Positions 32,942-39,859 of a stretch of DNA of 64,000 nucleotides are shown piece after piece; the stretch's first letter is position 1; each line of letters opens with the position of its first letter. A model generated the notes under the pieces. That model saw only the letters and a list, made by a program, of their open reading frames with translations. It ran no database searches and had not been told where the DNA came from. The position numbers and the translations under genes are program-made. The stretch is from positions 41,456-105,455 of the forward strand of contig JBBRXX010000015.1 of the NCBI GenBank assembly GCA_038238245.1, read 5' to 3'. Origin of the DNA: DASQHW01 sp038238245 (GTDB lineage: Bacteria; Actinomycetota; Acidimicrobiia; IMCC26256; PALSA-610).

Positions 32942-34111
32942 CTGTCGATCCGACAACGGCGAGGGCCTAACGGCACGTCGTACCAACTCGTCGTCTACGC
33001 CGGCCGCGACGGTCGAGGGCGCGACGAATACGCGCGCCGGACGCTCACTGGTGTGTCGCGCCGCGAAGCGACGAAGGCGCACGCGCAACTGCTGATCGAT
33101 GTCGAGCACGGCCGTACTGGTCCGTCCCGGTCCCTCACCGTCCGACAGCTCTCGGAGCAGTGGTGGGACGCCGCCGCGCGCGACCTTTCTCCATCGACGC
33201 GCATCGGCTATCGGTACTGGCTCGACAACCGGGTACTGCCTGAGTTCGGCAAGAAGCGGATCTCGTCGGTCACCACCATGGACGTGGAACGCTGGTACGG
33301 GAAGCTCCGTGACGGGGAGCGGCCGCTCGGAGTTCGTTCCGTCCGCGGATGTCGCACGGTGTTGTCGGCGATGTTCACAGCCGCGGTCCGTTGGGGCTAC
33401 CTGCCGATGTCGCCGGTCGAGCGGGCTCGGACGCCGAAGGGGCTGAAGTGGAATCCTCGCTCACCGGAGCCCGAACACGTGGCCGCCAGAATCGCGGCGG
33501 CGGAGGCGAAGGATGCAGATCTCGGCGTATTCGCGCGGATGGCCGTCGCGATCGGCGCTCGCCGCGGCGAGCTCGCCGGCTTGCGGTGGAGTGCGATCGA
33601 TTTCGAGGAGGGTTTGGTTCGGATCGATTCCGCGGTCGTGAGCTCCGACGAGGACAACTCGGGGAAGAGAACGGGCGCGCGGCTGGAGACGAAGGATACG
33701 AAGACGCATGCCGAGCGTTTCATCGCGCTCGACGCCGGCACGGCCAAGGCTTTGCGCGCGATGCGGGGCCGGCATGTTGAGGCCGCGCTTGCTTGTGGTG
33801 TCTCGTATCCCCCGGACGCGTACGTCTGGCGCGAGAACGTCGAAGGTACGCGTCCCGTGCCGCCGGATCGTTTCAGCTACGCGTGGCGCAAGATCGACGC
33901 GGCTGTCGATGACGGTGCCCACGTTCGCCTGCACGACCTTCGTCACTACCACGGCACGATGCTCGTCGGTGCCGGCGTTCCCTTGCCGTCGGTCCGCGAT
34001 CGCCTCGGCCATTCGAGCTTGACGGTCACGAACATCTACGTCGACGGCCGACCGGAGTGGGACCGAAAGTCCGCCGAGATCATGGGCGATGTACTCGACG
34101 GCACGCCATAA
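32942..34111 (+). CDS. int: Tyrosine-type site-specific integrase, probable CTG start
   Basis: The frame encodes 389 aa if it starts at CTG 32942. It then has an N-terminal arm-binding region (LSIRQRRGPNGTSYQLVVYAG, split here: LSIRQRRGPNG then TSYQLVVYAGRDGR), a SAM-like core-binding domain (about 70-160) and a catalytic domain. Catalytic residues in this numbering are R208 (ARRGELAGL), K254, H331 and R334 (HDLRHYHG), H357 (LGHSS) and Y366 (TNIYV). A GGGAG ribosome site lies 7 nt before the CTG, and an in-frame stop just upstream limits the N-terminus. The next usable start (GTG 33053) would delete the arm-binding domain. It probably integrates the element into the adjacent tRNA-Ser. Confidence 0.9.
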   Translation: MSIRQRRGPNGTSYQLVVYAGRDGRGRDEYARRTLTGVSRREATKAHAQLLIDVEHGRTGPSRSLTVRQLSEQWWDAAARDLSPSTRIGYRYWLDNRVLPEFGKKRISSVTTMDVERWYGKLRDGERPLGVRSVRGCRTVLSAMFTAAVRWGYLPMSPVERARTPKGLKWNPRSPEPEHVAARIAAAEAKDADLGVFARMAVAIGARRGELAGLRWSAIDFEEGLVRIDSAVVSSDEDNSGKRTGARLETKDTKTHAERFIALDAGTAKALRAMRGRHVEAALACGVSYPPDAYVWRENVEGTRPVPPDRFSYAWRKIDAAVDDGAHVRLHDLRHYHGTMLVGAGVPLPSVRDRLGHSSLTVTNIYVDGRPEWDRKSAEIMGDVLDGTP

Positions 34112-34368
34112 ACATCAGGTGATGTTCGACGATCGCGCGCAGTGATCGAAACGCGCGAATGTCCGAAAGATCACCCGTATATTCAGCGTTATGGGACAGT
34201 CGGGAGTCGAGTCGCGCCAGGCTGTCCCGTAGGTCAGGTTGCGGTGGCTCCGCCGAGTTCGCGGGCTTTGGCGATGATTCGTGTGACGACCTGCCCGCAG
34301 TGCGCCCCGATACTCCCTGCCGGAAGTACCGATAGGGTCCAACAGGCCCCTAGCTGGAGGTTCGCCCC
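34112..34368. other. 257-bp intergenic region after the integrase
   Basis: No convincing gene is seen. TAGGGT near 34335 and the GGAGG site at 34356-34360 probably serve the following small gene. Confidence 0.4.
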
Positions 34369-34647
34369 ATGAGCATCGTCGTCCGTTTCAGCCCGTCGGC
34401 TTTGACTGCCGAGAAGTACGACAAGACGCTTCAGAAACTGGAGGCGACCGGAGATTGGCCCCCGGCGGGCCTCGACTACCACGTCTGCTTCGGCACCGGG
34501 GGGAATCTCCTCGTCAGCGAGATCTGGGACACCCAGGGACAGTTCGAGGCTTTCGGTGAGCGCCTCATGCCGATTCTCGCCGAAGCTGGGATTGAGTTCT
34601 CGGGCCCTCCGGTGATCTTCGAGGCGCACAACACCATCAAGGGCTAG
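34369..34647 (+). CDS. Antibiotic biosynthesis monooxygenase-like small protein
   Basis: The 92-aa protein has a ferredoxin-like dimeric alpha+beta barrel pattern. It opens MSIVVRFSPSALTAEKYDKT, followed by GLDYHVCFGTGGNLLVSEIW and DTQGQFEAFGERLMPILAEAG, as in ABM or GYD-type proteins. A GGAGG ribosome site is 8 nt upstream. Small proteins of this type act as cofactorless oxygenases or binders; its job on the element is unknown. Confidence 0.7.
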   Translation: MSIVVRFSPSALTAEKYDKTLQKLEATGDWPPAGLDYHVCFGTGGNLLVSEIWDTQGQFEAFGERLMPILAEAGIEFSGPPVIFEAHNTIKG

Positions 34648-34944
34648 ACGAGACCAGCTTCGCTCGCCGTTCAGTAGCCCTCGTCGGTAGATGACGCGCC
34701 AAGATCATGCTTGACGCGGGCTGCCTCCTCGGCGATGGATAACGCCACCGAGCCGGCGATCAGTGATACCGAGGCGCGACATATCGGGATGCGCAAAGTG
34801 GGACGTTATTGGTGCGTTCGGCGCTGACTCGGGGTGCGGGACGCCGAGGCGCGGGGAATCGGAAGGTGTCCCACCTTCGTTGACGATCGGTCGGGTGGTC
34901 GCGGACTGCGGCGAAGCGTGCGGCGCTGGTCGTATCGTTCGGGT
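34648..34944. other. 297-bp region upstream of the cyclase-ATPase gene
   Basis: No gene is recognised. An open frame from 34834 joins the cyclase gene, but its first 37 codons are unlike the family and are best read as untranslated. Confidence 0.4.
34933..34938 (+). promoter_or_regulatory. -10 hexamer TATCGT of the cyclase-ATPase gene
   Basis: TATCGT lies 6 nt before the GTG at 34945, selecting it over the in-frame ATG at 34834. Confidence 0.5.
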
Positions 34945-37677
34945 GTGCCGCTGCCGCCGTCGGGGACCGTGACTTTCTTGTTCACGGACATCGAGGGTTC
35001 GACGCGACTGTGGGAGCAGGACAGCGAGGTGATGCGCGATGCGCTTGCCGCCCACGACGATATCCTGCGGAGGGCGATCGAGCGTCACGGCGGTGTCGTG
35101 TTCGCGACGGGTGGTGACGGCTTCGCGGTTGCGTTTCGGCGCGCTGTCGACGCGCTCCATGCCGCGGCTGCGATCCAAGTCAGCCTTGCGAACGCGCACC
35201 TCCCATCGGTACGTATTGGTGTCCACACTGGTGAGGCCGTCGAGCGCGACGGCGACTATTTCGGTCCGGCGGTGAACCGCGCCGCGCGACTCATGGCCAT
35301 CGGACACGGCGGCCAGGTGCTCGTTTCACAAGCGGCGGCCTCGGTGAGTGAGGCGCATGCCGACCTTCGTGACCTCGGCGCGCACCGGCTGCGTGACTTG
35401 TCGCAGTCGGAGCACGTCTTTCAGCTCGTCGTCGCCGGCGCGCCGCAGGACTTTCCGCCGCTGCGGTCGCTCGATGCGACCCCGACGAACCTTCCCGTGC
35501 AGCTCACGAGCTTTCTTGGGCGCGCGGACGAGCTCGACAAGGTGAGTGGGTTACTGCGCGAACACCGTCTCGTTACTATCACCGGCGTGGGCGGCGTGGG
35601 CAAGACGAGGCTCGCGCTGCACGTCGCCGCAGAACTTCTGCCGACATTTTCCGATGGGGCTTGGCTGTGCGAGCTCGCACGCGCCAATGACAGCGAATCG
35701 GTGTTGCAGATCGTTGCGGCGACGCTGGGGGTCCAGCTTCGGGGAGAGCTCTCGCTGCTCGATAGCATCGGCGAGTACTTGCGCGCCAAGCAGCTGCTGC
35801 TTGTTCTCGACAACTGCGAGCACGTGATCGAAACCGCGAGCGCGCTGGCTGAAACGGTGCTCCGTGCGGCGAGTGGCGTTCGGCTCCTCGCGACCAGCAG
35901 AGAGGGTTTGGCCGCGGAAGGCGAGTTCGTTCGCCCGCTGCGGGCCCTCTCGGTGCCGCCCGATGCCGACGTGCGAACTGCAGCCGTCGAGCTGTTCATC
36001 GAGCGCGCACTTGCGGCCGGCGCGGGTGTCGAGTTCGACGCAGTGCAGACGCGTGCCGTTGTGGAGATCTGCCGACGGCTCGATGGCATTCCTCTTGCTA
36101 TCGAACTGGCAGCTGCGCGCGCGGCGGTCATGAGCCCCATCGACATCGCGGCTCGTCTTGACGAGCGCTTCCGTTTGCTCACAGGCGGACGACGGACTGC
36201 CGTCGAGCGACACCAAACGCTGCGTGCCACCGTCGAATGGTCGTACTTGCTCCTGACCTCGACGGAGAGGGCCGTATTCGACCGCTTCGGCGTCTTCGGA
36301 GGAACCTTCGACATTGATGCCGCGCTCGCGGTCTGTGCTGGCGCGTCGCTCGAGCATTGGGACGTACTCGATGCTGTGGCCGCGCTGATACAGAAGTCTC
36401 TCGTCCAGGCCGAGGAGCAGACCGATGGCCGGATCCGATACGTGTTGCTGGAGACGCTGCGTCAGTATGCGGCTGAGCAGCTCGAGCACTCCGGTCTTGC
36501 CGATGGCTGCCGCCGCGCGCACGCAAAGTTCTACTGCGAAGCGACCGAGGAGATCGGGCGCGGTTTGATCACCGCTGACGAGGGCGTCTGGCGCGACGTA
36601 TTCCGCACCGAGATCGACAATATCCGCGCTGCGGTCGTTTGGGCGCTCGACCGCGACGACCCAGAAGACATCCTGTTCGGGGTGCGAGCAATAGCCGCGG
36701 TCGGCGACACGATGAACGTCGATACGACCTTGGGCGTCGGCAGTTGGGCACGTCGCGCGCTCACAAAAGTCGACGGCGCTGCGCCATCGCTGCGCGCCGC
36801 GGTGTTCGCCACAGCTTCGTACGACGCGCACCTCCACGGGGACAACGCGACCGCCATCGAGCTCGGGCGAACATCTGTTGAGATCGGAACCGCCGACGGA
36901 ACCGCGATGCCGAGCATCGGATATTTCGCGCTCGCGATGGCAAGCGCGATGTCGGGCCACTCGGACCTTGCACTCGAGGTCATCGCCGAGCGTGAGCGCA
37001 TTCTCGCGGAGGCTGAAGCGACTGACCACGAGCTCGCCCGCTTCTACGCGGGATTGGTGCCTGCCCTCGTCGCCGCCGGTGACATGTCCTGGGCCCGGAG
37101 GTTCGCCGACAAGGGCCTGGATCACGCGCGTCGCGCCGGGAGCTCCTCCATGCTGGCGCAGGCCTGGTTCGGAAGAGGCATGGTGCTCGCGGTGGTCGAC
37201 CCGATCGGCGCGCTCGAGGCATTCGACACCACGATCAAGTGTTGCGCCGTCGGCATCTCATTCGATCTCCTCGGGCCCGCGCTGTACCAGCGCGCCGGGC
37301 TGCGTGCAGCACGGGGCGACAGCGCTGGCGCGCTTGAAGATCTGCGACGGGCCGTCGTCCACCTCTGGGAGATCGGGCAGGTTCCTCAGCTCGACGGGGC
37401 CTTCGGGTTCTCGATGGACATCCTGGTTGCCGCCGGCGAAGCGGCCGCGACATTCGTCATCGTCGGTGCGATCCACCGAGGCGTACTTCAGCAACTGCGA
37501 ACAATGCCGGTCCCGCCGGAACGCGATCCCGCGGCGACGTTGCGCGCTGCACGCGCCGGAGTTGGCGAGAGCGAACAGCAGCGCGCCATGGATTTCGGCG
37601 CGTCGCTCGACCGGGAGCAACTCGTCGAGTGGCTGCTCTCCGTCATCGACGCCCGCCTCACGAAGCTCAACGACTGA
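34945..37677 (+). CDS. Class III adenylate/guanylate cyclase fused to a STAND-type ATPase with helical repeats
   Basis: The 910-aa protein has an N-terminal class III cyclase domain (about 5-165). Metal-binding D15 (FTDIEGST) and D58 (GGDGF), and the transition-state pair N111/R115 (GPAVNRAARL), are present, so it may be active. A linker with LPVQLTSFLGRADELD leads to an NB-ARC/AfsR-like ATPase with Walker A GVGGVGKT (214-221) and LLLVLDNCEHV. GIPLAIELAAAR and a winged-helix follow. The C-terminal 400 residues are TPR-like helices. This architecture is common in mycobacterial-type regulators (Rv0891c/Rv1358-like), usually with a LuxR HTH at the end; no HTH is seen here. It is the largest cargo gene of the element. 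Confidence 0.9.
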   Translation: MPLPPSGTVTFLFTDIEGSTRLWEQDSEVMRDALAAHDDILRRAIERHGGVVFATGGDGFAVAFRRAVDALHAAAAIQVSLANAHLPSVRIGVHTGEAVERDGDYFGPAVNRAARLMAIGHGGQVLVSQAAASVSEAHADLRDLGAHRLRDLSQSEHVFQLVVAGAPQDFPPLRSLDATPTNLPVQLTSFLGRADELDKVSGLLREHRLVTITGVGGVGKTRLALHVAAELLPTFSDGAWLCELARANDSESVLQIVAATLGVQLRGELSLLDSIGEYLRAKQLLLVLDNCEHVIETASALAETVLRAASGVRLLATSREGLAAEGEFVRPLRALSVPPDADVRTAAVELFIERALAAGAGVEFDAVQTRAVVEICRRLDGIPLAIELAAARAAVMSPIDIAARLDERFRLLTGGRRTAVERHQTLRATVEWSYLLLTSTERAVFDRFGVFGGTFDIDAALAVCAGASLEHWDVLDAVAALIQKSLVQAEEQTDGRIRYVLLETLRQYAAEQLEHSGLADGCRRAHAKFYCEATEEIGRGLITADEGVWRDVFRTEIDNIRAAVVWALDRDDPEDILFGVRAIAAVGDTMNVDTTLGVGSWARRALTKVDGAAPSLRAAVFATASYDAHLHGDNATAIELGRTSVEIGTADGTAMPSIGYFALAMASAMSGHSDLALEVIAERERILAEAEATDHELARFYAGLVPALVAAGDMSWARRFADKGLDHARRAGSSSMLAQAWFGRGMVLAVVDPIGALEAFDTTIKCCAVGISFDLLGPALYQRAGLRAARGDSAGALEDLRRAVVHLWEIGQVPQLDGAFGFSMDILVAAGEAAATFVIVGAIHRGVLQQLRTMPVPPERDPAATLRAARAGVGESEQQRAMDFGASLDREQLVEWLLSVIDARLTKLND

Positions 37678-37911
37678 GCGCGGGCCGTCACATGTCGCAG
37701 CACGATCGGTTCCCCCAGAAGACGCGCGTCCCGCAACGCGCACAGATCGCCAAGTACGGGTATCCCAGTTGTGCCGTGCTGAAACGCTCGCGAACGCCCT
37801 AGTGCCGGCGGTTGGGGGCACTCTCAGCCGCGGCAAGGCCCGAGTGTTATGGGCGCACGTTCGGGTGCAGCGGACGCTCAGTTGCACACTCGTAGCCGTC
37901 GATCCGTCGCG
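37678..37911. other. Intergenic, 234 bp
   Basis: No gene, repeat or regulatory feature is recognised. Confidence 0.3.
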
Positions 37912-38154
37912 CTACGGACCAAGCACCCCGCTCGCATCCTCGGCGGCAGAGGTCAACATCAAAGGCTGACCGTAGGTGCGGCATTGTTGCTGGGCTTCTC
38001 GTTCCGCTTCTTCGTACGTCGCGAACCCCGTGTCGCGATCGTGCCAGAGACCGTTGTGAGCGCGGATGACCGAGTACGTGCCTTCGTCGATGTCCGACAC
38101 GAAATCTCGCCGGGTCGGCAGTTTTTCGCGCGTTTGGGGATCTCGACGCGCCAT
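37912..38154 (-). CDS. Hypothetical 80-aa protein of the element
   Basis: The frame encodes a hydrophilic protein with coding-like composition: KLPTRRDFVSDIDEGTYSVI, RAHNGLWHDRDTGFATYEEA and EREAQQQCRTYGQPLMLTSA. The internal ATG at 38154 is the most plausible start; the frame upstream is Ser/Arg-rich and unlike a protein. It is divergent from the excisionase-like gene. No family is recognised, and a regulatory role is only suggested by position. Confidence 0.4.
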   Translation of the reverse strand: MARRDPQTREKLPTRRDFVSDIDEGTYSVIRAHNGLWHDRDTGFATYEEAEREAQQQCRTYGQPLMLTSAAEDASGVLGP

Positions 38155-38251
38155 TCCTTGGTGACGGGATCGGCGCGGACAGACGTCTGTGGTCGGGTTG
38201 GAACTTCGGTCGTGCTCGTTGCCCGTCGGCGAGCACGATGAGGAGTTGACG

Positions 38252-38449
38252 ATGACTGAATCTGAATCTGAGTCGGTGACGGCGGCGCCGTCGTTGGTGT
38301 TGACGGTGGGTGAGGCCGCGGCGTTGTTGGGGATCTCCCGGGCGCATGCGTACGAGCTCGTCGCCCGTGGCGAGTTGGCGCATATCCGGTTGGGCCGGCG
38401 GGTGGTGGTCCCGCGCCGGGCGATCAACGAGCTGATCGAGAACGCGTGA
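38252..38449 (+). CDS. Excisionase-like (MerR/AlpA-type) HTH protein
   Basis: The 65-aa protein has a winged-helix of the excisionase family: LTVGEAAALLGISRAHAYEL, then VARGELAHIRLGRRVVVPRR and AINELIENA. An AGGAG ribosome site at 38240-38244 supports the ATG at 38252. On an element with a tyrosine integrase, it is the probable recombination directionality factor, though some homologues are transcriptional regulators. Confidence 0.82.
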   Translation: MTESESESVTAAPSLVLTVGEAAALLGISRAHAYELVARGELAHIRLGRRVVVPRRAINELIENA

Positions 38450-39246
38450 TCACGGTGGGCGCGGTGTCGGGATCGAGCGCGCCGATCCGGGCCGGCGTCG
38501 TGGGGTCGTTTCGGTGTCGGATTTTGAATGCAAGTTCGTGACGGTGTTTCGCGAGGGCTGTTCGGCGGTCGTGCAAGCGAAGCCGAAGGGTTCGTCGTGC
38601 GCGGATCTCGTCCGTGGAGTCCGTTTGGATCCTGATGCGGCCGACGTTGACGATGTCTCGCGACAGGCTGTCAATCTCGGCTCGGTCCGCTGCTTAGCGG
38701 ACCGGGCAAGTCTGTAGCGGTCGTGAAAGCCGTTTCGAAGCTCGAGGCGTCATCATCACGCGAGACGATTTGCTGACCTCGGGGACATCGTTCTCGGGCG
38801 CTACGAAGCCGACAGTAGTGGTGTCGACTTGTGGCCTTGTCGTGTCGTGGTATCGGGGCCGCGGTGGTGACGTCGTCGATCAGCTCGAGCACAGGTGGCG
38901 AGTGCAGGCTCCACAAACGCGTTGCCGCGCCGCTCTCACCGAGCGCGACCACGACGACCTCAGTCGGCTCTGTGCCGCCGTGCGTCACCTCGTGGCCGCC
39001 ACTCCGTCCGGCGGCCGCAGGAGTGTCGTGAGCGAGCCGTGGGGGGGTTCTCGCATGCGATCAGCATCTTCGGGTACGCCGGCACAGACAGCCCGCGCCG
39101 CGTTCTTGCGAAGGACTCCGTGCAGTCGTGACGTGCCTCACCGCGGACGATGCGGGCCGCCAATACCGACGACGGCCGGATATTTCGCTGTCTCCTTCCC
39201 CGGACGCGGCTCGCGCGGACACGGAATTACCACTGCTCACCGCACG

Positions 39247-39298
39247 GTGCAGAGGTTGCGTGCAGACATACCGTGCAGGGGTCGCGTGCAGGCGAGCG
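39247..39298 (+). repeat. Four 13-bp iterons beginning GTGCAG
   Basis: GTGCAG starts at 39247, 39260, 39273 and 39286, an exact 13-bp period. The units are GTGCAGAGGTTGC, GTGCAGACATACC, GTGCAGGGGTCGC and GTGCAGGCGAGCG. Single GTGCAG copies also occur at 38902 and 39120. The regular spacing suggests binding sites for an element-encoded protein. Confidence 0.7.
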
Positions 39299-39472
39299 CG
39301 GCTGCTTGAACCGTGTCAACGGGTCCGCGCGCCGTGTCCGGCATCGCCGATGCATCGGTGTGCGAAAATTTGCGGGTCGTAATCCGACATGACAGCCGAG
39401 GCGGCATTTCCGCCACACGGTAAGTTCTCGGAAGTTTCTTGACGCGTTGCGACGGGTGCTGGCACGCGTAGC

Positions 39473-39528
39473 CGTGTCCGTGTTGTGCGACACGGTCAGT
39501 CTGTCGGTGCCGACACCGATCTGACCGT
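39473..39528. repeat. Two overlapping palindromes (competing hairpins)
   Basis: CCGTGTC (39473-39479) pairs with GACACGG (39488-39494). ACGGTCAG (39492-39499) pairs with CTGACCGT (39521-39528), and inside it TCGGTG pairs with CACCGA around a CCGA loop. The shared ACGG means the two outer stems cannot form fully at once. No T-run follows, so it is not a classical terminator. Confidence 0.65.
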
Positions 39529-39635
39529 TACGGCGGGGTCTCGCTTTCGCGCGTCGCCTGGTACCGAGCGGGCCTTCTGCCGGCCGAAGGTGATCGCGAT
39601 GCGGAAGAAATTTCTCGGCGCCGGCGCGGCCGAAA

Positions 39636-39659
39636 TTTGGCAGGGTATTTGGCATGGAA
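39636..39659 (+). repeat. Putative right arm site (copy of 32904-32927)
   Basis: This 24-bp block matches the left copy at 22 of 24 positions, in the same orientation, 103 bp inside the right att core. Confidence 0.6.
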
Positions 39660-39762
39660 ACCCCCGTCGAACGCACAGACGAGGGTCAACGCGGCGGACG
39701 CGAAATACCGACTGACCAGGCACGACGCGACGCATTCAGTCTGCACGGACACGGGTTAGGGC

Positions 39763-39817
39763 TCTCGAAAACCATTGTGGCGCAAGTCACCGTGGGTTCA
39801 AATCCCACTCCCTCCGC
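39763..39817 (+). repeat. attR core: 55-bp copy of the tRNA-Ser(CGA) 3' part
   Basis: Identical to 32782-32836. It contains only the anticodon-loop-to-3'-end half of the tRNA and cannot form a cloverleaf, so it is a tRNA fragment marking the right end of the element. GGTCAGAGGCAGAAT at 39830-39844 lies 13 bp beyond, as on the left. Confidence 0.95.
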
Positions 39818-39859
39818 TCGGTAAGCGCTGGTCAGAGGCAGAATTCGATTGATCCTGTC

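Larger units (their letters stand above)
38450..39762. other. 1.3-kb region without convincing genes, rich in repeats and hairpins
   Basis: Several short frames exist (for example plus 38514-38717 and minus 38671-38988), but none has a ribosome site, balanced composition or a known domain. The region has lower GC than its surroundings and contains a four-unit 13-bp iteron array, two adjacent strong palindromes and a putative integrase arm site. It looks like a cis-acting control or replication/transfer region, or decayed DNA. Confidence 0.6.
32782..39817 (+). mobile_element. Integrative element in tRNA-Ser(CGA), about 7 kb
   Basis: The element lies between two 55-bp identical direct repeats (32782-32836 and 39763-39817) derived from the 3' part of tRNA-Ser(CGA). 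A tyrosine integrase gene follows the intact tRNA directly, and a small excisionase-like HTH gene lies near the other end. Putative arm-type sites are found near both ends. Cargo includes a monooxygenase-like protein and a cyclase-ATPase. No replication, transfer or phage structural genes are recognised, so it may be a satellite, a decayed element or a helper-dependent island. Confidence 0.9.

Noticed and set aside
34142..34372. A 76-codon frame between integrase and the monooxygenase-like gene
   Set aside because: It has no ribosome site or domain, an irregular composition, and runs into the next gene's start.
38514..38988. Short frames in the gene-poor part of the element (plus 38514-38717, minus 38671-38988)
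   Set aside because: They overlap each other, lack ribosome sites or a TANNNT box at the right spacing, and match no family.
39247..39298. CRISPR array
   Set aside because: The period is 13 bp with a 6-bp conserved core. There are no 25-35 bp repeats or spacers and no cas genes in the window.
39763..39817. A second serine tRNA at the right end of the element
   Set aside because: Only the 3' 55 nt are present; the 5' acceptor strand, D-arm and half of the anticodon arm are missing.
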